Positions 14,227 to 21,223 of a stretch of DNA of 23,404 bases are shown piece by piece. Below the pieces are notes generated by a model. It had not been told where the DNA came from. It searched no databases and saw nothing but the letters and a program-made list of their open reading frames with translations. The position numbers were made by a program, and so were the translations under genes. The number at the start of each line of letters is the position of its first letter. Within the stretch, counting starts at the first letter, position 1. Source of the stretch: DASUAS01 sp036502765 (GTDB lineage: Bacteria > Actinomycetota > Acidimicrobiia > IMCC26256 > DASPTH01); NCBI GenBank assembly GCA_036502765.1, contig DASXXX010000195.1, positions 1 to 23,404 on the forward strand, written 5' to 3'.

Positions 14227-15171
14227 TCAGGTCCGCTTCGCCCGCGACCGTACCTGCTGTTTGGGAGGCTTCCGCGGTTTGTCCCGCGCCTGCATGTGCT
14301 TCTCGACCAGCCTGCGCACGCTGTCGCGCACCGCGAGGTCGGCGAGCGACATCTGCACGTCGCGCGCCGACACCATCGCGAGTCGGCGCGGCGGCAGGCC
14401 CGCGATCTTGACCGTGCGCGCGTTCGTGAGCTCGGGCGGGATCGCGGTCTCGGGGAGGATCGACGCGTAGTCACCGGCGACGACGAGGTCGGCGATGAGA
14501 CGGATGCCCTCGACCTCGACCGGCACGAAGAGCGTGATCCCCGCTTCCTCGGCGGCGCGGTCGACTTCGATGCGCAGCGGGTTGGGATCGGGGGGCAAGA
14601 CGAGCGGGAGTTGCGCGAACGCGGCGAGGGACACCGGCTCGCGCGGGAAGTCGACCTCGTGGCCGACGAGACCGATGAGGTCTTCTTCGAGCAGCGACTC
14701 CACCTCGAGCCGACGATCGTTCACCGGTTCGGTGACGATGGCCTGCGCGAGCTCCCCGTCGACCAGCTCGGCGAAGAGCCGTTCCGATGCACCTTCGTTG
14801 ACGCGCAGCCGCACGCCGGGCGCGCGCTCGCGCAGGTCGGCGACGAGCGCCGGGACGAGCCAACGACTCGCAGTTCCGACCACGCCGAGGCGCGCGTACC
14901 CGGCGTCGAGTCCCTGCAACAGCGCGATGTCGGCGCGCATGGCTTCGAGCTCCCGCTCGACGCGACGCGCGCGGTCGAGCACGAGCAGACCGAACTCCGT
15001 GGGCTCCGCACCGCGCCGGCTGCGCACCAGCAGCGGCACCCCGAGCTCGCTCTCGAGCTGGCGCACCTGGTCGGACACGTTCGACTGCACCGTCGCCAAC
15101 GCGTCGGCCGCGGCGGTGAACGACCCCTCCTCGGCGATGGCGAGCAGCGTCTCGAGATGGCGGAGCTCCAT
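14227..15171 (-). CDS. LysR-family transcriptional regulator
   Basis: A 314-residue LTTR. The N-terminal winged helix-turn-helix is textbook: MELRHLETLLAIAEEGSFTA, then AADALATVQSNVSDQVRQLESELG and LLVRSRRGAEPTEFG (1-62). A linker helix (63-90) leads to the periplasmic-binding-like effector domain (about 92-285). The basic C-terminal tail (RDKPRKPPKQQVRSRAKRT) is unusual for LysR proteins. GAGAGGG lies 6-7 nt before ATG. Two nested inverted repeats start 20 nt upstream and are good autoregulatory operator candidates. Target genes are not evident; the 3' neighbour is lapA-like and the divergent neighbour is whiB. Confidence 0.93.
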   Translation of the reverse strand: MELRHLETLLAIAEEGSFTAAADALATVQSNVSDQVRQLESELGVPLLVRSRRGAEPTEFGLLVLDRARRVERELEAMRADIALLQGLDAGYARLGVVGTASRWLVPALVADLRERAPGVRLRVNEGASERLFAELVDGELAQAIVTEPVNDRRLEVESLLEEDLIGLVGHEVDFPREPVSLAAFAQLPLVLPPDPNPLRIEVDRAAEEAGITLFVPVEVEGIRLIADLVVAGDYASILPETAIPPELTNARTVKIAGLPPRRLAMVSARDVQMSLADLAVRDSVRRLVEKHMQARDKPRKPPKQQVRSRAKRT

Positions 15172-15190
15172 GGAGGACCCTCTCGTGAGT

Positions 15191-15216
15191 ATCGGTCAAG
15201 CCGATGAATACCATCG
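15191..15216. promoter_or_regulatory. Nested inverted repeats, candidate LysR operator
   Basis: ATCGG-TCAAG-CCGAT (15191-15205) and the overlapping CGATG-AATAC-CATCG (15202-15216) share a half site, an arrangement suited to an LTTR dimer that shifts between two sites. They lie 20-45 nt upstream of the lysR start and face whiB on the other side. Confidence 0.45.
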
Positions 15217-15273
15217 AGTCTAACTGTTGGACAGATTCTCGCGGAGCGGGCAACATGGGTCTCGCAGGACGAC

Positions 15274-15306
15274 TCGGGGAGCCGGTTCCCCCCACCGGCT
15301 CCCCGA
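15274..15306 (+). promoter_or_regulatory. Strong hairpin in the whiB 5' region
   Basis: A perfect 13-bp stem (TCGGGGAGCCGGT, 15274-15286, with 15294-15306) around TCCCCCC, followed by ATCTCCCGC and no U run. It lies between two divergent starts, so it is not needed as a gene-end terminator; it would sit in the whiB leader if transcription starts upstream, 37 nt before the GTG. Confidence 0.55.
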
Positions 15307-15342
15307 ATCTCCCGCATTCCGCGCACTCACGGGGGTTGTTTG

Positions 15343-15693
15343 GTGTCTGTGATCGAATCTGTCTCGAGTCTGATCTTCACCGGTCCGCTCACCTGGACGG
15401 GAACCGCAGCGTGTCGAGGCCAGAACGACCTCTTCTTCGCCCCCGCCGGCGAGCGGCCCGAGACCCGCAACGTCCGCGAGGCCAAGGCCCGCGCCGTCTG
15501 CACCAACTGCGAGGTCCTCACGTCCTGCCGTGAATGGGCACGTGAGCACCGCGAGTACGGCTTCTGGGGTGGCGAATCCGAAGAGGAGCGCGCCGCCGCC
15601 GGGTACCGCGTCGACATGCCCGTCGGGCGTGTGGCCCGCTACCCCAAGGGCAACGGCACGCCCGTGGAGCCCCGGACCCCGCGCGTCGCCTGA
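15343..15693 (+). CDS. WhiB-family iron-sulfur transcriptional regulator
   Basis: An actinobacteria-specific [4Fe-4S] transcription factor that acts with the sigma-A region 4. From GTG 15343 the protein has 116 residues with the four cluster ligands C24, C53, C56 and C62 (CxxCxxxxxC) and the beta-turn GFWGG with following acidic-basic ESEEERAAAGYR, then a basic tail. GTG 15343 is preferred because GGGGG lies 7 nt upstream; TTG 15340 and GTG 15349 are in-frame alternatives. Which WhiB subclass it is cannot be settled from sequence by eye; the LTWTGTAACRGQNDLFF start is generic. The gene is monocistronic or leads into PAC2 135 nt downstream, which has its own -10. Confidence 0.93.
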   Translation: MSVIESVSSLIFTGPLTWTGTAACRGQNDLFFAPAGERPETRNVREAKARAVCTNCEVLTSCREWAREHREYGFWGGESEEERAAAGYRVDMPVGRVARYPKGNGTPVEPRTPRVA

Positions 15694-15816
15694 GACCTGC
15701 TTTCACCAGCACTCGCGTCCGCTCGCTCCGTCCCCCCGGAGCTGGTCAGTCGAGCGCAGCGAGCTGGTAGGCGTCGGCGGTCGAGAGGGCCATCGCGGCC
15801 CTGGAGACGGCAACCC

Positions 15817-15822
15817 TAAGCT
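15817..15822 (+). promoter_or_regulatory. -10 hexamer TAAGCT, leaderless PAC2 promoter
   Basis: TAAGCT is followed by 6 nt (GGCTCG) and the ATG at 15829; no Shine-Dalgarno is present. Confidence 0.55.
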
Positions 15823-15828
15823 GGCTCG

Positions 15829-16725
15829 ATGACCGACGGCCTGGTCTGGGAACGACATCCGAACCTCCGTCGACCGCTGCTCGTGGCTGCCTTCTCGGGC
15901 TGGAACGACGCCGGCGACGCCGCCACCGGTGCCGCCGACTGGCTCATCCGCCAGCGCGATCCACTCCGCATCGCGGGCATCGAACCCGACGAGCACCTCG
16001 ACTACCAGTCGCACCGTCCGCAGATCGAGCTCGTCGACGGCGTCGCGCGTTCGATCACGTGGCCCGCGAACGACTGCTTCGCGGTCACCTTCGACGATCG
16101 CGACCTCGTGGTGCTGCGCGGCGTCGAGCCCAACGTGCGGTGGACGTCGTTCTGCCGCGCGGTCGTGTCGGTGGCCGAGGAGACCGGCTGTGAGATGGTC
16201 GTCACCCTCGGCGCGCTCCTCGGCGACGTGCCCCACACCCGCGGCGTGCGCGTCACCGGCACCGCGTCCGATCCCGAGTTGATCAACGGGCTCGAGCTCC
16301 AGCGATCGCAGTACGAGGGCCCCACCGGCATCGTCGGGGTGCTGCACGACGCGTGCCGGGCGGGCGGACTCCGCTCGGCGTCGCTGTGGGCACCGGTGCC
16401 GCACTACGTGTCGTCGCCACCCAACCCTCCGGCCACGCGTGCGCTCCTCGAACGCTTCGGCCAACTGGCCGAGCTCGATCTCGACCTCCATGGACTCGAC
16501 CAGCTCGTCGACCTCTGGCGCGTACAGGTCGACCACGCGATCCGCGACAACGACGAGGTGAGCAGCTACGTGCGCGAGCTCGAAGGCCGCGTCGACGCCG
16601 AAGACGCCGACGAGCGCGGCATCGTGCTCGGTGGACACCCGGCCGGCGGCGGCTCGGTGCCCGACGGCGAAGACCTCGCGGCCGAGGTGGAGCGCTTCTT
16701 GCGCGAGCAGGACGGCGGATCCTGA
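15829..16725 (+). CDS. PAC2-family protein
   Basis: A 298-residue member of the PAC2 (proteasome assembly chaperone 2-like) ATP-grasp-associated family: RRPLLVAAFSGWNDAGDAATGAADWL (14-39), LVVLRGVEPNVRW, VVTLGALLGDVPHTR and GIVGVLHDACRAGGLRSASLWAPVPHYVSSPPNPPATRALL. In actinobacteria the family is sporadically linked to the proteasome/Pup system, but no pup or prc genes are in view, and its biochemical role is not established. The C-terminus (about 250-298) is acidic and low in structure. doxX starts 62 nt downstream on the same strand. Confidence 0.88.
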   Translation: MTDGLVWERHPNLRRPLLVAAFSGWNDAGDAATGAADWLIRQRDPLRIAGIEPDEHLDYQSHRPQIELVDGVARSITWPANDCFAVTFDDRDLVVLRGVEPNVRWTSFCRAVVSVAEETGCEMVVTLGALLGDVPHTRGVRVTGTASDPELINGLELQRSQYEGPTGIVGVLHDACRAGGLRSASLWAPVPHYVSSPPNPPATRALLERFGQLAELDLDLHGLDQLVDLWRVQVDHAIRDNDEVSSYVRELEGRVDAEDADERGIVLGGHPAGGGSVPDGEDLAAEVERFLREQDGGS

Positions 16726-16787
16726 CGTCACTCACCGCGTGGGCAGTCGGCTCACGCACACACGGTGCAGGCGCGTGGGCCACCGCG

Positions 16788-17192
16788 GTGGTGCGCGTCG
16801 TCACCGGCGTGCTGTTCGTGACGTTCTCCCTGGGCAAGTTCGTCGACCACGCGCAGGAGAGCGTCGACTTCGACCACTACGGGATCCCCGCGCCGGAGGT
16901 TGCCACCTACCTCGTCGGCACGCTCGAGCTCCTCGGTGGGATCCTGCTCGTGATCGGGCTCTGCACCCGCCCCGCGGCGGCGTTGCTCGCGCTCAACCTG
17001 GTCGGCGCCATCGCCACCGCTGGGCGCGTCGATGGCGGCACCTTCCACCTCGGCGTCGGCCCGGCGATGCTCGTCGCGATGCTGTTCCTGGTGTGGGCCG
17101 GATCGGGACGTCTCGCGCTCGACCGCCGCCTCTCCGCCCTCGCTCGCTCCGCTCGCTCCGCTCGCTCCGTGCCCGACGGCCGGACGAGCTGA
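16788..17192 (+). CDS. DoxX-family membrane protein
   Basis: About 134 residues, four hydrophobic helices: VVRVVTGVLFVTFSLGKFVDH, VATYLVGTLELLGGILLVIGL, AALLALNLVGAIATA and GPAMLVAMLFLVWAG. This is the DoxX pattern (GLxFxxxGxxKL... followed by ELxGGxLLxxG). Related actinobacterial DoxX proteins take part in membrane-bound oxidative-stress complexes. The start is uncertain: the frame is open back into PAC2, and GTG 16788 or 16791 places the first helix at the usual distance; no Shine-Dalgarno is seen. The C-terminus ends in ARSARSARS, encoded by three copies of the 9-mer GCTCGCTCC. Convergent with the M20 peptidase gene. Confidence 0.8.
   Translation: MVRVVTGVLFVTFSLGKFVDHAQESVDFDHYGIPAPEVATYLVGTLELLGGILLVIGLCTRPAAALLALNLVGAIATAGRVDGGTFHLGVGPAMLVAMLFLVWAGSGRLALDRRLSALARSARSARSVPDGRTS
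17143..17169 (+). repeat. 9-bp tandem repeat in doxX 3' end (3 copies)
   Basis: GCTCGCTCC occurs three times in tandem within the coding sequence and adds ARSARSARS to the protein. The same core recurs in the non-coding 3' regions of the thioesterase and whiB genes. Confidence 0.9.
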
Positions 17193-17195
17193 ACG

Positions 17196-17239
17196 TTCAG
17201 CCGATCAGCCTTCAGCCGATCAGCCTTCAGCCGATCAGG
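17196..17239 (-). repeat. 15-bp tandem repeat over the M20 peptidase stop codon (3 copies)
   Basis: TTCAGCCGATCAGCC is repeated at 17196-17210 and 17211-17225 and a third time, 14 of 15 bases, at 17226-17239. On the peptidase strand each unit reads CTGATCGGCTGA, that is Leu-Ile-Gly-stop, so the last codons and the stop are present three times in frame. GCTGAACGTTCAGC (17188-17201), a perfect palindrome, bridges the doxX stop and the array. Confidence 0.95.
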
Positions 17240-18570
17240 TCGTGCGCGACGGCCTCCCACAGCTGCGTCGAGAGCGCCAACGACTCCTGGTCGACCTTCT
17301 CGTCGTTGCCGTGGAACATCACCGCGAAGTCCTCGTACGGCAGGCGCTGCGAGAACAGGCCGAAGCCGTACCCGACGGCACCGGCGCGGCGGTAGAAGCG
17401 GTTGTCGGTGCCACCCACCATGAGCGACGGCACCAGCGCGGAGCCCTTGCACAACGCCCCGCTCGTGCGCGCCAGCGAGTCCCACAGTGGCGTGTCGACC
17501 GGTGACGACGTGGCGGGGTCGTTGTTCGACTCGATGTCGACCGCGTCGGCCAGGTCGCCGAGCGCGTCGCGCAACAACGCAGCAGCCTCCTCGCCCGACT
17601 GACCGGGCAGGGTGCGGATGTCGACCTCGAGCTCGACCAGGTCGGGGATGACGTTGGTCTTGGTGCCACCGTGCGCAACGGTCGGCGCGAACGTCGTGTG
17701 GGTGCACGCGTGCCAGTGCCGCGCGACCCCGACCGGCAGCTCGGCGAGCGCGTCGGCGAAGCCGTCCGCGCTGAGCAGCGCCTCGGTGAGCTCGGGCTCG
17801 TAGTGCAGACCTTCGACGAACTGGTGCCACGACTCGTGGATCTGCGTCTGCGGCCGGTAGTCGGCGATGCGCCGGACCACCTCCGCCGCGGTGACCAGCG
17901 CGTTGTCGGTGCGGAAGGGCTGCGAGCCGTGGCCGGGCGTGCCGTGCACGCGGATCTTCGTCCAGTAGGTGCCCTTCTCGCCCACCACCACCGGCAGGCG
18001 GGGGCCCGCCGGTGTGGGGATCTGGAACCCACCGGCCTCGGTGAGCACGTAGTCGGCGTACACCGCCTCGCGCTCGTGTTGCAGCAACCAGTCGGCGCCC
18101 CACTTGCCCAGCGCCTCCTCGTCGGCGACGGCCAGGAAGATGAGCGTGCCGCGTGGGCGGAACCCACTGTTGGCGAGACGACGGAACGCGACCGCCTGCG
18201 ACGCGGTGAGGTTGAGCATGTCGACCGCGCCCCGACCCCACACGAAGCCGTCAACCACTTCCGCACCGAACGGATCACGCGACCAGCCGTCGGGGTTCAC
18301 GGGGACGACGTCGGTGTGGCCCATCAGCAGGAGGGCGGGCGCGTCGGGGTCCGAACCCTCGATGCGACACACCAGGCTCTGGCGGCCCGGCTGGGGCTCG
18401 AAGATCTCGTGGTCGCCGGCACCGGCGAGATAGCCCGCGAGCAGGTCGACGCTGCGGGTCTCCTCCCCCGACGCGATCGTGCCGTCGTTCACGCAGTGGT
18501 TGCGGATGAGCAACTGGAGGAGGTCGGTGACCTCGGCGGTCGGATCGTCGGTGCGGCTCACAGTGGCCAA
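17227..18570 (-). CDS. M20-family metallopeptidase (dipeptidase/deacylase-like)
   Basis: Zinc-dependent amidohydrolase of the M20/ArgE/DapE/CPG2 family. From TTG 18570 it has 447 residues with all metal and catalytic motifs: MGHTDVVPVNP (H85), WGRGAVDMLN (D117), ADEEALG (E151, E152), TEAGG (E178), the dimerisation-domain HGTPGHGSQP (H214 region) and a late VGGTDNRFYR with MFHGNDEKV. TTG 18570 is chosen because GGAGG lies 6 nt before it, overlapping the end of the acyltransferase gene; GTG 18561 is the alternative. One base separates the upstream stop from this start, so the genes are coupled. Substrate unresolved; GRGAVDMLN has Leu where DapE/ArgE usually have Lys. Confidence 0.92.
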   Translation of the reverse strand: MATVSRTDDPTAEVTDLLQLLIRNHCVNDGTIASGEETRSVDLLAGYLAGAGDHEIFEPQPGRQSLVCRIEGSDPDAPALLLMGHTDVVPVNPDGWSRDPFGAEVVDGFVWGRGAVDMLNLTASQAVAFRRLANSGFRPRGTLIFLAVADEEALGKWGADWLLQHEREAVYADYVLTEAGGFQIPTPAGPRLPVVVGEKGTYWTKIRVHGTPGHGSQPFRTDNALVTAAEVVRRIADYRPQTQIHESWHQFVEGLHYEPELTEALLSADGFADALAELPVGVARHWHACTHTTFAPTVAHGGTKTNVIPDLVELEVDIRTLPGQSGEEAAALLRDALGDLADAVDIESNNDPATSSPVDTPLWDSLARTSGALCKGSALVPSLMVGGTDNRFYRRAGAVGYGFGLFSQRLPYEDFAVMFHGNDEKVDQESLALSTQLWEAVAHDLIG

Positions 18571-18571
18571 G

Positions 18572-20005
18572 TTAGACCTCCGGGTCTGCGAGCTCTCCGA
18601 GCTCGGCGACGGCATCCTCGATCCCACCGGCCAGCCGTTCGAGGTCGCGGCCCGACTGGCCGTCGCCGATCAGACCGAAGTGCAGGTGACCGCAGTAGGA
18701 GAGGATCGCCACGTTCAGGGTGAGGTTCCGTGACAACGGGACAACCGGGTACACCTCGTACATCTGCGCCCCGAGGCAGTAGAGCGGCACCTGCGGACCG
18801 GGCACGTTGGTGATGATGAGGTTGCCGACGCGCTGCGCGTGCGCGACGCGCGCGGCGAGGCCGAGCAGTGTGGGCGCGGCGTACTCGGAGAGACCCAACA
18901 ACGCCGCGGCACCGACCGCCTGCTTGCGCTCCTTGAGGTCGGCGGTGGTGGCGCGCACCGCGGCGAGGCGGGCGCGCGCGTCCGGCTCGCCGACCGCCAG
19001 CGGCACGACCATGGTGGAGATGCGGTTGCCCAGCTGCATGCGCTGGCCGTCGTCGCGCACCGACACCGGGCAGAACGCCTTCAGGACGAGATCGGGGTGC
19101 AGCTCGTCGTGCGCGTCGAGCACGCGGGCCACCGCCGTGCCCACCACCGCGAGCACCACGTCGTTCACGGTGCAGCCGAACGCGGCGCGGACCGCGCGCA
19201 CCGTGTCGAGTGACACGCGTACGGTCTCGATCCGCCGTCCCTTCCCGACCGGCGCGTTCAGGAACAGGCGCGAGGCGACGACCTGCCCGTCGAGCAGCGA
19301 CCCGATCGACCGACCAAGTCCGGTGGCGCGCTCGACCGCGTCGCGCGGCGCGTTCGTGGCTGCGTCGGTGGCGCGCCGGACCGTGCTCACCATCTCGGCC
19401 GGGCGCGTCATCTGCTCGCGCACGGTGTCGACGACCAGCCGGGTCGGATCGGGGGTGGGTGACGGCGTCCATCCGTCGGGATCGAGCACGGTCGGCTCGC
19501 GGTCGAAGTCGAGCAGCACGGTGGCGATGTCGACGCCGGAGATGCCATCGGTGAGGGTGTGGTGCGACTTGTGGATCAGCCCGACGTGCTCACCCCGGTC
19601 GACGCCGTCGACGAACCAGAGCTCCCACAGCGGGCGGTCGCGGTCGAGCACTTGGGCCATCAGGCGCTCGGCCAGTTCGAGCAGCTGACGCCGACTCCCC
19701 GGCGCCGGCAGCGCGGTGAGCCGCACGTGGTCGGCGACGTCGAAGGTGTCGTGGTCGACCCACACCGGCCGACCCCGGCCGAGCGGCACCGACATCACCC
19801 GCTTGCGGAAGCGCGGGATCAACTGGAGGCGCGACGCCACCAGCGCACGCACCTCGTCGAGGCGGAACCGACCGTCGGCGTCGTGGAACGGCGCCCGCTC
19901 GAGCACCGCGACCGCGCCGACGTGCATGGGCGTCTCGGGGCGCTCGAGGTGGAGGAAGCTCTCGTCGAGCGCGGTGAGGCGGTCGTAGGGGGGGTCGGCA
20001 CCCAT
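18572..20005 (-). CDS. Wax ester synthase / diacylglycerol acyltransferase (WS/DGAT)
   Basis: Makes triacylglycerol or wax esters from acyl-CoA, the main storage-lipid step in actinobacteria. The 477 residues contain the active-site HHxxxDG as HKSHHTLTDGISG (HHTLTDG at 148-154), the N-terminal SFLHLERPETPMHVGAVAVLE and DRDRPLWELWFVDG, the mid-region NDVVLAVVGTAVARVL, and the C-terminal ITNVPGPQVPLYCLGA and NLTLNVAILSYCGHLHFGLIGD. Length is typical. It is preceded by the lipoprotein gene (tandem repeats between) and followed by the M20 peptidase; TACGCT 8 nt before ATG could be its own -10. A cytosolic or membrane-attached enzyme. Confidence 0.94.
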   Translation of the reverse strand: MGADPPYDRLTALDESFLHLERPETPMHVGAVAVLERAPFHDADGRFRLDEVRALVASRLQLIPRFRKRVMSVPLGRGRPVWVDHDTFDVADHVRLTALPAPGSRRQLLELAERLMAQVLDRDRPLWELWFVDGVDRGEHVGLIHKSHHTLTDGISGVDIATVLLDFDREPTVLDPDGWTPSPTPDPTRLVVDTVREQMTRPAEMVSTVRRATDAATNAPRDAVERATGLGRSIGSLLDGQVVASRLFLNAPVGKGRRIETVRVSLDTVRAVRAAFGCTVNDVVLAVVGTAVARVLDAHDELHPDLVLKAFCPVSVRDDGQRMQLGNRISTMVVPLAVGEPDARARLAAVRATTADLKERKQAVGAAALLGLSEYAAPTLLGLAARVAHAQRVGNLIITNVPGPQVPLYCLGAQMYEVYPVVPLSRNLTLNVAILSYCGHLHFGLIGDGQSGRDLERLAGGIEDAVAELGELADPEV

Positions 20006-20031
20006 CGGTGCGCAGCGTATGGGTCGGCGCG

Positions 20032-20093
20032 AGCGTCTTGGTCAGAGCGTCTTGGTCAGACCGTCTTGGTCAGAGCGTCTTGGTCAGAGCGTC
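20032..20093 (-). repeat. 14-bp tandem repeat over the lipoprotein stop codon (4.4 copies)
   Basis: AGCGTCTTGGTCAG repeats at 20032, 20046, 20060 (one mismatch) and 20074, with 6 more bases at 20088-20093. The lipoprotein stop (20084-20086) lies in the last full unit, so units copy the Thr-Leu-stop end of the gene into the space before the WS/DGAT gene. Confidence 0.95.
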
Positions 20094-20593
20094 GGCAGCA
20101 CGGGGCCGCGACACGACGTCACCCGTAGCGGCGCCGCCAGTTCGCGGGCGCGGTCCAGGAGCGTGGTGGCCTTGGCCCCGTAGACGAGTGCCTCGTCGGT
20201 GTGCCCGGCACGAAGGCGCGCGCTCATCACCTCGAGCTCGTCGACCCCTTGGTCGAGCAGCGCGATCCACTTCTGCACGGTGCCGGTGAACCGTTCCGGC
20301 GGACGGACGTCTCGCAGGTCGTCGATGGTCGCACGCTGCACGACGACGATCCGCACCATCGCGTGTGAGGCTGCCTTCGAAGCACCACTCGCAGCGTCGG
20401 GCGAATCCGTCAGCGGCGGGATCTCGATCTGCGCGACGGCGCGGTTCCCGCGCCGACAGAGCTCACTCGCCGCGCGCGAGTACTGCGGAGCCGTCAGCCG
20501 ATCGTTGCCGCCGCCACATCCCGCGACTGCGCCTCCGGCGATCGCCATGGCCAGCCCGCAACACACGGCGCCGAGCAACGACTTCGTCCCCAC
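20084..20593 (-). CDS. Secreted lipoprotein, unknown function
   Basis: A 169-residue exported protein: MGTKSLLGAVCCGLAMAIAGGAVAGC is a lipoprotein signal with lipobox VAGC and C26 as the lipidation site. The rest is mostly helical with charged/hydrophobic alternation (RIVVVQRATIDDLRDVRPPERFTGTV; KWIALLDQGVDELEVMSARLRAGHTDEAL; YGAKATTLLDRARELAAPLRV) and two cysteines (C45 in SELCRRG, and SCRGP near the end) that may pair. It resembles small actinobacterial helical lipoproteins with no named domain. GTG 20593 is supported by AGGGGA 5 nt upstream. Followed by WS/DGAT on the same strand; divergent from the unknown gene at 20666. Confidence 0.8.
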   Translation of the reverse strand: MGTKSLLGAVCCGLAMAIAGGAVAGCGGGNDRLTAPQYSRAASELCRRGNRAVAQIEIPPLTDSPDAASGASKAASHAMVRIVVVQRATIDDLRDVRPPERFTGTVQKWIALLDQGVDELEVMSARLRAGHTDEALVYGAKATTLLDRARELAAPLRVTSCRGPVLPTL

Positions 20594-20652
20594 CTCGGTC
20601 CCCTGCCTACCCAGTCGAGCCGCGGCAGGGTACCGCGACCCGCAGGGTTCGG

Positions 20653-20658
20653 TACTCT
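20653..20658 (+). promoter_or_regulatory. -10 hexamer TACTCT before the gene at 20666
   Basis: TACTCT lies 7 nt before ATG 20666 and fits TANNNT; no Shine-Dalgarno is present between them. Confidence 0.4.
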
Positions 20659-20665
20659 GCCGCGC

Positions 20666-21163
20666 ATGGCCCGCACTGCGACGTGCATCTGGCGCGTCGA
20701 CGCCGACCTCGTGCTCGCGCTCGACGAGCGCCTCGGACCGCCGGTCGACAGCTACCTCAACGGCTCGCAGACGTGGATCACCGGCGACGGTCCGGGCGGC
20801 GTCGACCTCGAGTGGCGGCTGCATCCGGTCGCCGGGTACCGCTTGCCGCGGGAGCTGTCGCACTACGACCTCTGGGAGCAGGTGGTCGCGGCGTTGTCGG
20901 TCGGCATCGACCCCGACTCGTTGTCGCTCGGATCCGAAGCGCGCACGTTGCTCTCGCTGTGGGACGGTCTGGAGTGCTTCGCGGCCTACGGCGACGACCT
21001 CGAGCCGGCGCCGCTCGCGTCGGCGGCCACGACCGCGCTCGGGCGAGCACCCGACGCCGCCGGTCTCGTCGACCACGAGGCGATCGGTACCGCGTGGGAG
21101 CACGCCAAGGGCACAACGTCGCTGGTGGAGATGGTGTTCGCAGCCCTGAAATCGGTTGAATGA
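20666..21163 (+). CDS. Conserved-looking protein of unknown function
   Basis: A 165-residue soluble, acidic protein without signal or membrane segment. It begins MARTATCIWRVDADLVLALDERLG, has a central aromatic stretch (LEWRLHPVAGYRLPRELSHYDLWEQV) and an Ala/Leu-rich C-terminal half (LGSEARTLLSLWDGLECFAAYG ... GTAWEHAKGTTSLVEMVFAALKSVE). Coding is supported by third-position GC bias and by a leaderless-type -10. No motif or family is recognised. It is upstream of pyrE (61-nt gap occupied by a tandem repeat) and might be co-transcribed with it. Confidence 0.75.
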   Translation: MARTATCIWRVDADLVLALDERLGPPVDSYLNGSQTWITGDGPGGVDLEWRLHPVAGYRLPRELSHYDLWEQVVAALSVGIDPDSLSLGSEARTLLSLWDGLECFAAYGDDLEPAPLASAATTALGRAPDAAGLVDHEAIGTAWEHAKGTTSLVEMVFAALKSVE

Positions 21164-21173
21164 AGACGGCGAC

Positions 21174-21217
21174 CTCGTGAAAGGCCAGCTCGTGAAAGGC
21201 CAGCTCGTGAAAGGCAG
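21174..21217 (+). repeat. 15-bp tandem repeat carrying the pyrE ribosome-binding site (3 copies)
   Basis: CTCGTGAAAGGCCAG at 21174-21188 and 21189-21203, then a 14-base copy at 21204-21217. Each has GAAAGG, and the last one lies 9 nt before the pyrE ATG, so the Shine-Dalgarno-like element exists in triplicate. Confidence 0.95.
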
Positions 21218-21223
21218 CGCCCG

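Noticed and set aside
15274..15306. Intrinsic terminator of a gene upstream of whiB
   Set aside because: No U tract and no plus-strand gene ends here; the region lies between divergent genes, so it is listed as a leader hairpin instead.
17671..18723. Plus-strand open frame of 350 codons
   Set aside because: Antisense to the M20 peptidase, whose motifs are all present.
20032..21217. Short direct repeats suggesting a CRISPR array
   Set aside because: Units are 14-15 bp in perfect tandem with no spacers, and no cas genes are near.
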